The notes: generated by a model from the sequence alone, not told the origin. A DNA stretch of 64,000 bases from an uncultured bacterium (GCA_937951485.1 CALEDJ010000016.1:124001-188000), one strand, 5' to 3'; positions 15,247-23,690 are shown, counted from the stretch's first letter. Program-made: numbers and translations.

Positions 15247-17511
15247 ATGCAACCCCTGATCCTTACCCCGACGGAAGCGGCGGCGCTCGATGCGCGGCGC
15301 ATCGGCGGCAAAGCGTGGGGGCTGTTGCGCCTGACAGCGGCGGGGGCACGGGTGCCGCCGTGGCGCGTGATTCCAGCGGACGTGGCGGCGGGGCGCCCGT
15401 GGCGCGAGGATGCGGCCGCCGTGGCGGCGTTGCGGGCGTGCTTTGAGGCGCTGCGCCGACCGCCGTTTCAGGGCGTAGCGGTACGGTCTTCCGCGCAGAT
15501 CGAAGACGCCGCGCGGCAATCCTGCGCAGGACGTTTTGCGACGGTGTTTGTGGCAGATGCCGGCGAATTGGTCGCAGCGTTGAATCATGTCCTGGATTCC
15601 GCCGGCGATGCGGCGGTTTCCGGGGGGATGGCGGTCATTCTGCAGTCTTGGGTGGCGGCCAGGGCGGCAGGGGTGCTGTTCTCGACGAACCCGGCAGCGG
15701 CACATCCCGACCGATGCTACCTTGAAGTGGTTCATGGCCAGGGGGCGGCGCTGGTCGGCGGCGGCGCGCAGCCGTCCCGGTTCCACCTGGACATTGTATC
15801 AGCGCACCTCCTGGACGCAGATCCCGGAGCAGACGGGCCGGACGACCTGGACCCCGCCTGGACCGCCGCGCTGCTGGCCACGCTGCTGCGCGTCGAAGAC
15901 CGAATGCAGACCCTCGTAGACATTGAATGGGCGGCGGATGCCCACGATCTCTGGTTCCTCCAGGCGCGCCCAGTCACGGCGATTCGCGCCCATCCCGATC
16001 TGATGTCGCCGCATTGCGCTACTTCATGGTTCTTCGACCAGCGCTTCACGGAACCCATCCGCCCCATCACACGCACCACGCTGATTCCGCGCATCGCGCG
16101 CATCGCGCTTGGCGAAGCGCTCGCCATGCGCGGTGCAGCCGCGCCCGACAATCCCGTGTCGTACTACGGCGGACAAGTCTATGTGCCGCACACGGTGTAC
16201 CGCGCCATGCTGCGCGGTGCGCCGCGCTGGTTTCTCTCAGAAGACCTGCGCCAACTGTTTCCCGCGCGCTGCGCGTGTCCGCCGGCGGCGCGGCGGCGCG
16301 GCTCCCTTCTGCATTACGCCGCGTGCGCAGTCGTCGCGGTGCTGCGGGAACGGCGTGATGTATTCCGAAACATCTCCGCATGGGATCAGTTCCAGGAGGA
16401 ATTACGCCGGGCGCTGGAAAATATGCCGGAGACCATGCCGGAATCGGAAGCCGAATGGCGCGCCCGATGGGAACGCCTCGACACACTGAACGACCGTTTC
16501 CTGCGACTGCACCGGTGGAGTTACCTCTGGGCGAATTACGCGTATTACGCCTGGCGTCTGGTCTGCGCCATGCTGCCCGAATCCTGGGCGGCGCGCCGCG
16601 AACGCCGTCTCTGGCAAGGCCTTCGTCTCCCTACCGCCGAAGCAAATGCCGCGCTGCGCGCCGCGCTTGCGCAGGACGCGGACCCCGCCGCGCTGGAAAC
16701 ATTGCGGCGCGACTACGGCCATCGCTCGCCATCCCTGGACCATGCCGCGCCCACCTGGGCGGAATTGGCCGATGCGGACATGTTGCACGCATATTATGGT
16801 GGAATACCCGCATCTCCACCGGCCACGCCGCCGGGAACGCCGGCGCGTTGGCGCGGCCCGATGCGGATACTGGCGCGGCTCCTGGCGATGCGCGAGGAAC
16901 AGCGCTTTGAGTGGGAACGCATCCTGGCGCAACAGCGCCGGATGCTGGCGCAGGCCGGCGCATGGCTCGCCGCGCATGGCATCATCGCCGACGCCGGGGA
17001 CGTGTGGTTCCTGGAATGGGACGAACTGATCGCCGCGCGCTATCGCGGCGCCGAGGCGCCGCGCGGGGCGATCGCACGACGACGCCACGCGTTCCATCTC
17101 GAATCATTGATGGAAAAACCGCTCTTCATCGGCCCGGAACCGCCCGACGTTCCGCCGTCCGCCGCGCACCTGCGCGGCATCGCCGCGTCGCCCGGCGTGG
17201 TCCGGGGACGCGCCGTCTTCCTGCGCACCCCGGGCGACCTGCCGCCGCCCGGCGACACGCCGATCATCGCCGTATTGCGCGCCCTGGATCCCGCGTGGAC
17301 CGTCCTCCTGTCTCGCGTGCAGGGCGTCGTTCTGGAACGTGGCGGCGTACTCTCCCATGCCGCCATCCTCGCCCGCGAACGGGGCGTCCCCCTCGTGATT
17401 GGCGTCGAAGACGCCACCCGCCGCATCCCGCCGGGAACCTGGCTTACCCTGGACGCCGCGCGCGGTATCGTGTATCTCGACAATATTGATCAGGGGAACA
17501 GCGCGTCGTAG
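15247..17511 (+). CDS. PEP-utilising enzyme (PEP synthase N-domain plus phosphohistidine domain)
   Basis: A 754-residue protein with the first and last parts of a PEP synthase/PPDK but not the C-terminal PEP-binding barrel. Residues 15-270 are the ATP-grasp-like PPDK N-domain: IGGKAWGLLRLTAAGARVPP, VAVRSSAQIEDAARQSCAG and a segment with DIEWAADAHDLWFLQARPV. The last 100 residues are the mobile phosphohistidine domain, with GGVLSHAAILARERGVPLVI carrying the likely phosphorylated His. The middle 400 residues are helical and unassigned. This order (ATP domain, variable middle, His domain) is that of rifampicin phosphotransferase-like and other dikinase relatives that phosphorylate a small molecule. 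Substrate unknown. An AAAGGA site lies 7 bases before the ATG. Its 3' end overlaps the opposing Nudix gene by 22 bases. Confidence 0.82.
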   Translation: MQPLILTPTEAAALDARRIGGKAWGLLRLTAAGARVPPWRVIPADVAAGRPWREDAAAVAALRACFEALRRPPFQGVAVRSSAQIEDAARQSCAGRFATVFVADAGELVAALNHVLDSAGDAAVSGGMAVILQSWVAARAAGVLFSTNPAAAHPDRCYLEVVHGQGAALVGGGAQPSRFHLDIVSAHLLDADPGADGPDDLDPAWTAALLATLLRVEDRMQTLVDIEWAADAHDLWFLQARPVTAIRAHPDLMSPHCATSWFFDQRFTEPIRPITRTTLIPRIARIALGEALAMRGAAAPDNPVSYYGGQVYVPHTVYRAMLRGAPRWFLSEDLRQLFPARCACPPAARRRGSLLHYAACAVVAVLRERRDVFRNISAWDQFQEELRRALENMPETMPESEAEWRARWERLDTLNDRFLRLHRWSYLWANYAYYAWRLVCAMLPESWAARRERRLWQGLRLPTAEANAALRAALAQDADPAALETLRRDYGHRSPSLDHAAPTWAELADADMLHAYYGGIPASPPATPPGTPARWRGPMRILARLLAMREEQRFEWERILAQQRRMLAQAGAWLAAHGIIADAGDVWFLEWDELIAARYRGAEAPRGAIARRRHAFHLESLMEKPLFIGPEPPDVPPSAAHLRGIAASPGVVRGRAVFLRTPGDLPPPGDTPIIAVLRALDPAWTVLLSRVQGVVLERGGVLSHAAILARERGVPLVIGVEDATRRIPPGTWLTLDAARGIVYLDNIDQGNSAS

Positions 17512-18011
17512 GTTTCCAGCAGGTCACGGTGGACGGTGAAGACCAGGTTGGGCCGGTCGGCCAGGGCATAGAAGCGCACCTCGCTCACATCGCTGCCCGC
17601 GCGAAGTTCGCCCTCCCAGCCCTCGACAAGATAGCCCAACACCAGGATGGCCCCGGAAATCGCGCTGGGCCGGGCGCTCGCGCCAATCAGGCGGAAACGG
17701 CCGCCGCGCAGCCCCGTCTCCTCAAAGAGTTCCCGTCGCGCCGATTCCTCCGGGTTTTCCCCCACTTCCATAAAGCCCCCCGGCAGGCTCCATTCGCCCT
17801 TGCACGGCTCCACGCCGCGCCGCACCAGCAGCAATGCGCCATCGTCCCGGCGCACAAAACAGCAGGTCGCCGGGACGGGGTTGTGGTAGAAAAAGCGGCG
17901 ACAGCGACGGCAGTGGGGCTGATGCCGCTCGCCGTCATCATGCACCACAAGCCGATCACCGCAACTCGGGCAGAAGTTGTATTGCAGCGGGTCCGGCGGC
18001 GTGTAACTCAT
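17490..18011 (-). CDS. Nudix hydrolase with zinc ribbon
   Basis: A 173-residue Nudix pyrophosphohydrolase. The N-terminus has a zinc ribbon (FCPSCGDRL, then HCRRCRRFFYHNPVP) of the NudC/ADP-ribose group. The Nudix box is complete: GGFMEVGENPEESARRELFEETGL fits Gx5Ex7REUxEExGU, with the metal-binding Glu residues present. Substrates in this group are nucleoside diphosphate derivatives such as NADH or ADP-ribose; which one cannot be read from sequence. It faces the PEP-utilising enzyme gene and overlaps its end. The ribosome site GGA before the ATG is weak. Confidence 0.92.
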   Translation of the reverse strand: MSYTPPDPLQYNFCPSCGDRLVVHDDGERHQPHCRRCRRFFYHNPVPATCCFVRRDDGALLLVRRGVEPCKGEWSLPGGFMEVGENPEESARRELFEETGLRGGRFRLIGASARPSAISGAILVLGYLVEGWEGELRAGSDVSEVRFYALADRPNLVFTVHRDLLETYDALFP

Positions 18012-18078
18012 CGTATTTCCATTCTGGTCATCAACATCGTCTCATATGCGGCGATGGGCCGCTGCCTTATGCGAACAG

Positions 18079-18900
18079 TCACTTGACACATCGAAAAACC
18101 ACCTGACTCGGCGGAATCCGGTAGCGGCGGATTTCCTCCGGTTCGAGAAAATCTTTCGGGTCTATCCGCTCATAGGAGAACGGCGCCAGCCGCTCCTCAA
18201 AATCCAGCGGGGAATAGCCGCGATAATGATCGTATATTTCCGGGTCCGGCCGGCCGAACTCCACCGTCTTCGCCCAATCCATCATGAACGGCACCATGAT
18301 ATACGCCGCGCCGTCAGGGTGCAGCACGCGGCGCATTTCCGCGATGCCGCGCCGGTCGTCCGGCACATGTTCGAGCACGTGCAGACAGAAAATGGCGTGG
18401 ACGGCGTTGTCTGCAAGGGCGAGATGCTGCATGTCGCACTGGAAAGCCGTGCCACGATGGGGCCGAATCATGTCCAGCGCATAATCCGTATGCAGGCATT
18501 TCAGGTCCGGATTTCGCGCAATCAACACGCCGACCTGCTGCTCCGGCGCAAAATGCAGGGCCACGCCCGACAGCCGCATGAATACCGGGCAGGCGCGCAA
18601 AAGATAAATATGCAGCATCCGGTGGCGCTCATGCGCGCGGCAGTGCGGGCACTCCGCCGACGGCACCGTGAAGGTTCCGCAATCTATGGTGCGGAATTCG
18701 TAGCCGCGCCAGCCGCAGCAGGGACACTCCACCCGCGGCCGCCGCGTCAGTCGGTTCCGAAGACGCAGCCACGCATTGACGAGTACATAGTGCGCATAGG
18801 CGCTCGCGGACGCCCAGCCGCTCCGGCGCAGCCGCTGCGAGAAAACTATGGCCGCATTCGCCGCGCCGCGCACCGTCTCCTTTATCTTGATCCATGTCAT
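18079..18900 (-). CDS. SAM-dependent methyltransferase with zinc-ribbon N-terminus
   Basis: A 273-residue class I methyltransferase. About residues 57-95 hold a cysteine-rich module (ECPCCGWRGYEF and SAECPHCRAHERHRM). The methyltransferase core follows: a degenerate motif I region around ALHFAPEQQV, then CLHTDYALDMIRPHRGTAFQCDMQHLAL and AIFCLHVLEHVPDDRRGIAEMRRVL, which is the typical post-motif segment of the Methyltransf_11 type. The target is unknown; glycan or small-molecule methylation is possible because similar proteins occur near glycosyltransferases. The frame is open to 18987, but the ATG at 18900 begins sequence that looks like protein (MTWIKIKETVRG). Neither start has a strong ribosome site. 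Confidence 0.8.
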   Translation of the reverse strand: MTWIKIKETVRGAANAAIVFSQRLRRSGWASASAYAHYVLVNAWLRLRNRLTRRPRVECPCCGWRGYEFRTIDCGTFTVPSAECPHCRAHERHRMLHIYLLRACPVFMRLSGVALHFAPEQQVGVLIARNPDLKCLHTDYALDMIRPHRGTAFQCDMQHLALADNAVHAIFCLHVLEHVPDDRRGIAEMRRVLHPDGAAYIMVPFMMDWAKTVEFGRPDPEIYDHYRGYSPLDFEERLAPFSYERIDPKDFLEPEEIRRYRIPPSQVVFRCVK

Positions 18901-19001
18901 GCGTTCTGCAACGCCCCGTCTCACAAGGAAAACCCGCTGTGCGCAGTCAACATTCCGGGGCCATGGTAACAACCATAAACAGCGCAATCAATCTCCCGCG
19001 A

Positions 19002-19112
19002 TCAGCCCCCTGCTCGAATGACAGCCCCCTTCTTCGCGCGAAGCAGCATGGTCTGTCCCACCTGCGTTGAACCGGTCATGAACAGCACCGACATTGAAGA
19101 AAGGGACCCGCT
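19002..19112 (-). pseudogene. Relic of a P-loop ATPase (DUF4143/AAA type)
   Basis: On the minus strand a short frame reads SVLFMTGSTQVGQTMLLR before a stop. It parallels the N-terminal signature of DUF4143-type ATPases (VxxLTGPRQVGKTTLLR), but the invariant Lys of the P-loop is Gln (CAG for AAG) and the two sides are out of frame or stopped. It looks like decayed remains of a once intact gene. The match is short, so confidence is low. Confidence 0.35.
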
Positions 19113-19463
19113 TTCTCAGCGGCAAGCGCGCCAAACATGACTCCTGACATGTCCGCCGTGTTTGGTGGAAGTTGGGCCCTGCGGTTCACACAGTGGCTGA
19201 TTTGGAGTGCGCCGCCTGTTCGGCACACTCCATAACGGCGCAAATCCTTACGGGTTCATGTTCATTTGATATGATGAGAGGCATTTGCGAAATGGACTCT
19301 TTTGGCGCGTTAGAGCACGAAATATCAGGGATTTCAGATGGCACTGAGAACCGGAACGCCCGTTTCGCAAATGTCTCGATGAGTACGTCTATCTTGAAAC
19401 CGTAAATCGTCTTGAGATGCGCCGGGGAATGAAATTTTTCCGTGAAACGCGCTGCCGCATCCC

Positions 19464-19513
19464 GCGACGCGGGAGCGTCGCAGGGGTGCGTTACACCGCA
19501 GGAGCGGTGTAAC
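19464..19513. repeat. Two adjacent GGA-type hairpins
   Basis: The first has 7-bp arms (GCGACGC) around GGGA at 19464-19481. The second has 10-bp arms (GTTACACCGC) around AGGA at 19490-19513. Both stems are perfect yet share no sequence, while the loops are nearly the same. Confidence 0.65.
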
Positions 19514-19523
19514 GAGGGGAAAT

Positions 19524-19547
19524 GTTGCACCAAAGGTTGCACCAAAG
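19524..19547. repeat. Tandem 12-mer
   Basis: GTTGCACCAAAG occurs twice with no gap between the tRNA-Lys gene and the hairpins. Confidence 0.6.
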
Positions 19548-19647
19548 GGGCACAACGGGGGAATTCTGGGCAATCGCGGCGATGAAAGCGGCGATTTGAA
19601 AATCCGCAAAAAACCCTTGAAAAACGGGATTTTTCAGGGTAAATCAA

Positions 19648-19723
19648 TGGTGAACGGGGCGGGATTCGAACCCGCGGCCACCGGATTAAAAGTCCGATGC
19701 TCTACCGACTGAGCTACCCGTCC
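19648..19723 (-). tRNA. tRNA-Lys (anticodon TTT)
   Basis: A 76-base cloverleaf on the minus strand. The acceptor stem pairs GGACGGG with CCCGTTC (one G-U), the D arm is GCTCAGTCGGTAGAGC, the anticodon loop is CTTTTAA in a 5-bp stem, and the T arm contains GGTTCGAATCC. CCA is encoded. It lies downstream of rnpB on the same strand, with a candidate promoter of its own at 19775. Confidence 0.97.
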
Positions 19724-19774
19724 ACGAATGAAAATGACGCGCCGAAACTGAAGTAGAGGCGCGCGTATGGGGCT

Positions 19775-19804
19775 ATTGTACGTGTTTTTCATAGGGGAAC
19801 GCAA
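19775..19804 (-). promoter_or_regulatory. Candidate promoter of tRNA-Lys
   Basis: On the minus strand TTGCGT and TACAAT are 18 bases apart, giving a start about 44 bases before the tRNA. Confidence 0.4.
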
Positions 19805-19924
19805 GACACGGCACCGAAATCGCCCCTTGGGAATGCAATGGCGGAATCGCTGACCGAAATCATGGAAACGTCCGCCATCCGCAGGCGCCCATGGCGGCAT
19901 GGAGGGCCGCCGTTTTGGGCATGG

Positions 19925-20296
19925 GCGAGCAGGCCTGTAAGCCGGGTTCTGTCTAGGGGATTGCTCCCCCGAGACGGCCATTCCTCTTGGACGCGCGTCG
20001 CCGCGCGCCTCCAGCATCCAACCCGGGAGCGGCGCGGGCCACGCCATGGCTCCCCTATTCGGAATTGCTCCGGGTGGGGTTTGGCAAGCCGCCGTGTCAC
20101 CACGACGCTGGTGCGCTCTTACCGCACCTTTTCACCTTTGCCGGCCCCGCAGTGACGCGGGACGTGGGCCGTGTGTTTTCTGTGCCACTTTCCGTCGGGT
20201 CGCCCCGCCTTCGCGTTACGAAGCACCCCGCCCTGTGGAGCCCGGACTTTCCTCGGCGTCCGCACTGCGGACGCCGCGGCCGTCCGGCCTGCTCGC
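19925..20296 (-). ncRNA. rnpB: RNase P RNA (class A)
   Basis: The catalytic RNA of RNase P, which trims tRNA 5' ends. On the minus strand the 5' end GCGAGCAGGCC pairs with the 3' end GGCCTGCTCGC (helix P1). The conserved core GAGGAAAGTCCGGGC lies at 20240-20254. The universal segments GACGGAAAGTG and ACAGAAA, the GGTGAAAAGGTGCGGTAAGAG region and the 3' AGACAGAACCCGGCTTACAG (19934-19953) are all present in order. The length of about 372 bases is normal for type A RNA. It is transcribed toward tRNA-Lys from the promoter at 20302. Confidence 0.97.
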
Positions 20297-20301
20297 AATT
20301 G

Positions 20302-20307
20302 ATTATA
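20302..20307 (-). promoter_or_regulatory. -10 box of rnpB
   Basis: A perfect TATAAT on the minus strand lies 5 bases before the RNA's 5' end. The -35 region (around CGGTTT) is weak. Confidence 0.6.
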
Positions 20308-20339
20308 CCTCATGGAGGGCGCGAAAACCGAGTACGGCT

Positions 20340-20509
20340 GCAAAAAAGGAAGCGGGAGAAGCAGTAGGACGGGTCGGGCCGGGGGGATTGGGCGAAGGGG
20401 AGGGAGGGAGAAACGGGATGGAGGGAGGGAAGGGATGGCGGAAATGGGGCACAGGGAAGCGGTGGATATGGCGGAAAGAAAGCGCTGGTAGCGGGAAATG
20501 ATCGGGGCG
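20340..20509 (+). other. Polypurine tract
   Basis: About 170 bases composed almost only of G and A on the plus strand, with GGGAGGGAGGGA-like runs, between rnpB and the glycan operon. No coding feature was seen; the strong strand asymmetry is the notable point. Confidence 0.65.
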
Positions 20510-20523
20510 TTGCCTGGTCCGCG

Positions 20524-20553
20524 TTGACATGTTCTTTGGGCGGACAGTATCAT
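20524..20553 (+). promoter_or_regulatory. Sigma-70-type promoter of the glycan operon
   Basis: A consensus -35 TTGACA and a near-consensus -10 TATCAT are 18 bases apart. It would give a leader of about 120 bases before the first gene of the cluster. Confidence 0.6.
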
Positions 20554-20681
20554 CCGTTTGCTTCAGATGTGTACGTCGGAACCTGGCGCGTTCCTGTCTT
20601 TTCCATCGAAGAACATGTGTGTGGCTGTTGCGCCGTGGTGGCGTCCAAGTATTTCCAGGGTTGAAGAAGAGGGACCGAATT

Positions 20682-21686
20682 ATGTTGCGGGTGGGACTGA
20701 TCGGATATGGCTATTGGGGGCCGAATCTGGCGCGAAATTTCAACGCGCATCCGGAGTGTGCGCTGATACGGATCGCGGACATGGCGCCGGCGCGCAGAAG
20801 CGCGGCGGCGGCGGCGTTTCCGGCGGCGGAGGTGACGGACGCCGCGGACATTGCCAAAGCGCCGGACCTGGATGTCATTGTCGTCGCTACCCCGGTGTTC
20901 ACGCATTATGAACTGGCGAAGACCGCGCTGGAGCACGGCAAACATGTCTGGGTGGAAAAGCCGATGACCTCGACGCATGACCAGGCGCGGGAACTGACCG
21001 ACCTTGCCCGCGCCCGCGGCCTGACGCTGATGGTGGACCATACGTTTCTGTTCACGGGCGCGGTGCGAAAAATGAAGGCGCTGATTGATGCGGGGGAGTT
21101 GGGCGATTTGTATTATTATGATTCGACACGGATTAATCTTGGCATTTTCCAGCACGACATCAACGTGGTGTGGGACCTGGCGCCGCATGACTTGTCCATC
21201 ATGGATTACCTGCTGGGCGACGCGGCGGAGGCGGTGAGCGCGCACGGCCGGGGCCATTTCGACACGGGGTTGGAGGATGTGGCGTATGTGACGGTGTTTT
21301 ACCCGAACAATCTGATCGCGCATTTTCATCTGAACTGGCTGTCGCCGGTGAAAATCCGGCGGACAGTGGTGGGCGGGTCGAAGAAGATGCTGGTGTGGGA
21401 CGACCTGAACAAGGAGGAGCAGATCAAAATCTACGACAAGGGGATGGCGGTGGAGACGAAGGAGGGGTTGTATCGCGTGTTGGCGACGCCGCGCCACGGC
21501 GACATGTATGCGCCGGTGGTGCCGACCGTCGAGGCGCTGAAAACCGAGGTGGAATATTTCGTGGAGTGCATTGAAAAAGGGCTTACGCCTTTCAATAACG
21601 GCGCGGCGGGCGCGCGCATCATCGCGATGTTGGAGGCGACGGATCGATCGTTGAAAGAGAACGGGCGGGTTATCGCCTTGCGGTGA
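20682..21686 (+). CDS. Gfo/Idh/MocA nucleotide-sugar dehydrogenase (WbpB/WlbA-like)
   Basis: A 334-residue NAD(P)-dependent oxidoreductase. The Rossmann motif GLIGYGYWGPNLARNF is at the N-terminus, followed by VVATPVFTHYELAKTALEHG and the catalytic EKPMTSTHDQA (Lys of EKP). The dimerisation half has DLAPHDLSIMDYLLGD. It resembles WbpB and WlbA, which oxidise the 3-position of a UDP-N-acetyl sugar before amination. The ATG at 20682 begins the conserved sequence and has an AAGAGGG site before it. It is the first gene of a five-gene run with an N-formyltransferase, a DegT aminotransferase, a UDP-sugar 6-dehydrogenase and an O-antigen ligase/polymerase. The substrate is inferred from those partners. 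Confidence 0.88.
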   Translation: MLRVGLIGYGYWGPNLARNFNAHPECALIRIADMAPARRSAAAAAFPAAEVTDAADIAKAPDLDVIVVATPVFTHYELAKTALEHGKHVWVEKPMTSTHDQARELTDLARARGLTLMVDHTFLFTGAVRKMKALIDAGELGDLYYYDSTRINLGIFQHDINVVWDLAPHDLSIMDYLLGDAAEAVSAHGRGHFDTGLEDVAYVTVFYPNNLIAHFHLNWLSPVKIRRTVVGGSKKMLVWDDLNKEEQIKIYDKGMAVETKEGLYRVLATPRHGDMYAPVVPTVEALKTEVEYFVECIEKGLTPFNNGAAGARIIAMLEATDRSLKENGRVIALR

Positions 21687-21728
21687 CACACGAGCAGGGT
21701 TCTGCAAGTACTGGAATGGAAGGTAAAG

Positions 21729-22406
21729 ATGGCGAGAAACGTTATTCTGCTGGGCAAAGGCGCACTGGCGATCCGGGTGGCGGAGTGGTTCCTGCAAAAT
21801 CCGGATTACACCCTGAAATTGGTGGTGCCCGTGATCCCGGAGCCGAAATGGACCGATTCGATTTCCGCATGGGCAAACAAGCACGATGTGCCATTGGTCG
21901 AATCCGGTCGGTATAAAGACATCCCCGGCGTAAAGGACGAACATTGGCGCATTGATCTGGCGTTTTCGGTCTTTTACGACCGAATCATCAGACCGTGGTT
22001 TATTGACAAGTGCGATCGGATCCTCAACCTGCACAACGGTCCGTTGCCGCGTTACCGGGGCGTGTCTCCCATCAACTGGGCGCTGAAAAATGAAGAGCGG
22101 ATGCACGGCGTCACGATTCACGAGATCACGCCGGGAATAGACGACGGGCCGATCGTCTCGCAGGTGTTGTATTCGATTTACCCCGAGTTTGACGAAGTGC
22201 GGGATGCATATCTCCGGGGTTTGGCATACGGCTGGACCTTGTTCGAGCAGACCATGCCGATACTGGAGAAGATCAAGGCGGTGCCACAGGACGAGTCGAA
22301 GGCGCTGTATTACGATTCGAGCAAGAACGCCCTGCTCGGTGAACGCCGCTATTTTACGCGGGAGGAATCGTTGCGGGCCATGGCACAGCCGGGGAAGGAA
22401 CACTGA
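21729..22406 (+). CDS. Sugar N-formyltransferase-like protein
   Basis: A 225-residue formyltransferase of the methionyl-tRNA formyltransferase fold, lacking the C-terminal tRNA-binding domain. The signature is complete: ILNLHNGPLPRYRGVSPINW (Asn and the substrate loop), HGVTIHEITPGIDDGPIVSQ (catalytic His and Asp). That short form, near aminotransferase genes, is typical of enzymes that transfer a formyl group from N10-formyl-tetrahydrofolate to an amino sugar. It sits between the 3-dehydrogenase and aminotransferase genes, with 42 and 3 bases of spacing, so the amino group made by the DegT protein is the likely target. A role in initiator tRNA formylation is unlikely. Confidence 0.88.
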   Translation: MARNVILLGKGALAIRVAEWFLQNPDYTLKLVVPVIPEPKWTDSISAWANKHDVPLVESGRYKDIPGVKDEHWRIDLAFSVFYDRIIRPWFIDKCDRILNLHNGPLPRYRGVSPINWALKNEERMHGVTIHEITPGIDDGPIVSQVLYSIYPEFDEVRDAYLRGLAYGWTLFEQTMPILEKIKAVPQDESKALYYDSSKNALLGERRYFTREESLRAMAQPGKEH

Positions 22407-22409
22407 CCT

Positions 22410-23516
22410 ATGCAGGTGCCGTTTCTGGATTTGAAGACCCCGCACAACGAACTGGCCGATGAGATTCTGCCGCTGTGGGAGGAGATTCTGCGGCATGCGG
22501 CATTTGTGGGGGGGCCGCATGTGGCGGCCTTTGAGGAGGAATTCGCGGCGGCGTGCGGAACATCGCATTGCGTGGCGGTCAACAGCGGTACCGATGCGCT
22601 CCGTTTTGCGTTTCTGGCGCTCGGCCTGCGGCCGGGCGATGAGGTGATTACGGTGGCGAATACCTTTATCGCCACGACGGAAGCGATCACGCAGGCCGGC
22701 GGGCGGCCTGTTTTTGTGGATATTGACCCCCGCACGTACAACATGGACCCGGCAAAGATTGAGGCGGCCCTCACGCCCCGCACCAAGGGAATCGTGCCCG
22801 TCCATCTGTATGGACAGACGGCGGAGATGGACCCGATTCTGGAGATTGCGGGCCGGAAGGGCCTGTGGGTGGTGGAGGACGCCGCGCAGGCGCAACTGGC
22901 CGAATACAAGGGCCGCCGCGCCGGTTCCATGGGCGTCATGGCGGCGACGTCATTCTATCCCGGAAAGAACCTGGGCGCGTGCGGCGAGGCGGGCGCGGTG
23001 ATGACCAACGACGCCGCGCTGGCCGCCACGGTGCGCAAACTCCGCGACCACGGTCAGGCCAGGAAGTATTACCACGAGATGGAAGGGTATAACGGGCGCT
23101 GCGATGCGCTGCAGGCGGCCGCGCTCCGGATTAAACTGCGCCGCTTGCCGGAATGGAATGCGGCGCGGCGCGCCGCGGCGGCGCGTTATCTTGAGCGGCT
23201 CTCCGGGATACCGGACGTCGTTGCGCCGAAAGTGGCGGACGGCTGCCTGCCCGTGTGGCACTTGTTCGTGATTCAGGTGGATAATCGCGACACGGTGGCT
23301 GAAGCGCTGCGCGACCGGGGCGTCGGCACGGGGCTGCATTATCCCGTGCCGTTGCATCTGCAGGAAGCGTATCGCCATCTGGGGGGGGTTGAGGGCGCGC
23401 TGCCCGTGACGGAAGCCTGTGCGCGGAGATTGCTGTCCCTGCCGATCTTTCCCGGTCTGACCGATGCGCAGATTGATTACGTCTGCGAATCATTGGCAGC
23501 GGCAATAGAAAAGTGA
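22410..23516 (+). CDS. DegT/DnrJ/EryC1 sugar aminotransferase
   Basis: A 368-residue PLP enzyme that transfers an amino group to a keto sugar nucleotide. It has the family start VPFLDLKTPHNELADEIL, the cofactor segment NSGTDALRFAFLALGLRPGDEVI, VEDAAQAQLAEYKG and the internal-aldimine lysine Lys186 in TSFYPGKNLGACGEAGAV. The C-terminal GTGLHYPVPLHLQEAY fits the WbpE/WlbC-type group acting on 3-keto sugars. It starts 3 bases after the formyltransferase stop and is surely co-translated. A 250-base gap with an R3 repeat separates it from the next glycan gene. Confidence 0.93.
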   Translation: MQVPFLDLKTPHNELADEILPLWEEILRHAAFVGGPHVAAFEEEFAAACGTSHCVAVNSGTDALRFAFLALGLRPGDEVITVANTFIATTEAITQAGGRPVFVDIDPRTYNMDPAKIEAALTPRTKGIVPVHLYGQTAEMDPILEIAGRKGLWVVEDAAQAQLAEYKGRRAGSMGVMAATSFYPGKNLGACGEAGAVMTNDAALAATVRKLRDHGQARKYYHEMEGYNGRCDALQAAALRIKLRRLPEWNAARRAAAARYLERLSGIPDVVAPKVADGCLPVWHLFVIQVDNRDTVAEALRDRGVGTGLHYPVPLHLQEAYRHLGGVEGALPVTEACARRLLSLPIFPGLTDAQIDYVCESLAAAIEK

Positions 23517-23641
23517 CGCATTGAAGGAAAAGACTGCGCCGGAATCCGCCTCCGGTGAGCACAGAGGCTTTTGAGGAAGTTGTCTGTAATTGGAAGGGTG
23601 ATTTGTGCCCCCCTTTGCATAGGAGTGCATATGAGAATTTC

Positions 23642-23690
23642 TGGAGACCTTCGGTCGTGGGCGTGGCACGGTCGGGCGACCGGCCACAAC
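23642..23690 (-). repeat. Dispersed repeat R3
   Basis: On the minus strand it starts GTTGTGGCCGGTCGCC, closes with a GTGCCAC arm and ends GACCGAAGGTCTCCA. It interrupts the glycan operon between the aminotransferase and the 6-dehydrogenase. Confidence 0.7.

Larger units (their letters stand above)
18901..19647. other. Gene-free stretch with relics and hairpins
   Basis: Nearly 750 bases without a supported gene. It contains an ATPase-like relic, two GGA-type hairpins and a doubled 12-mer. A 153-codon frame on the minus strand runs through the hairpins, lacks a ribosome site and is not believed to be a gene. Confidence 0.6.

Noticed and set aside
19186-19647. 153-codon minus-strand frame upstream of tRNA-Lys
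   Set aside because: It runs through two perfect hairpins and a doubled 12-mer, has no ribosome site and no homologous look.
20119-20553. Minus-strand frame across rnpB
   Set aside because: It lies within RNase P RNA and the polypurine tract; the RNA gene explains the conservation.
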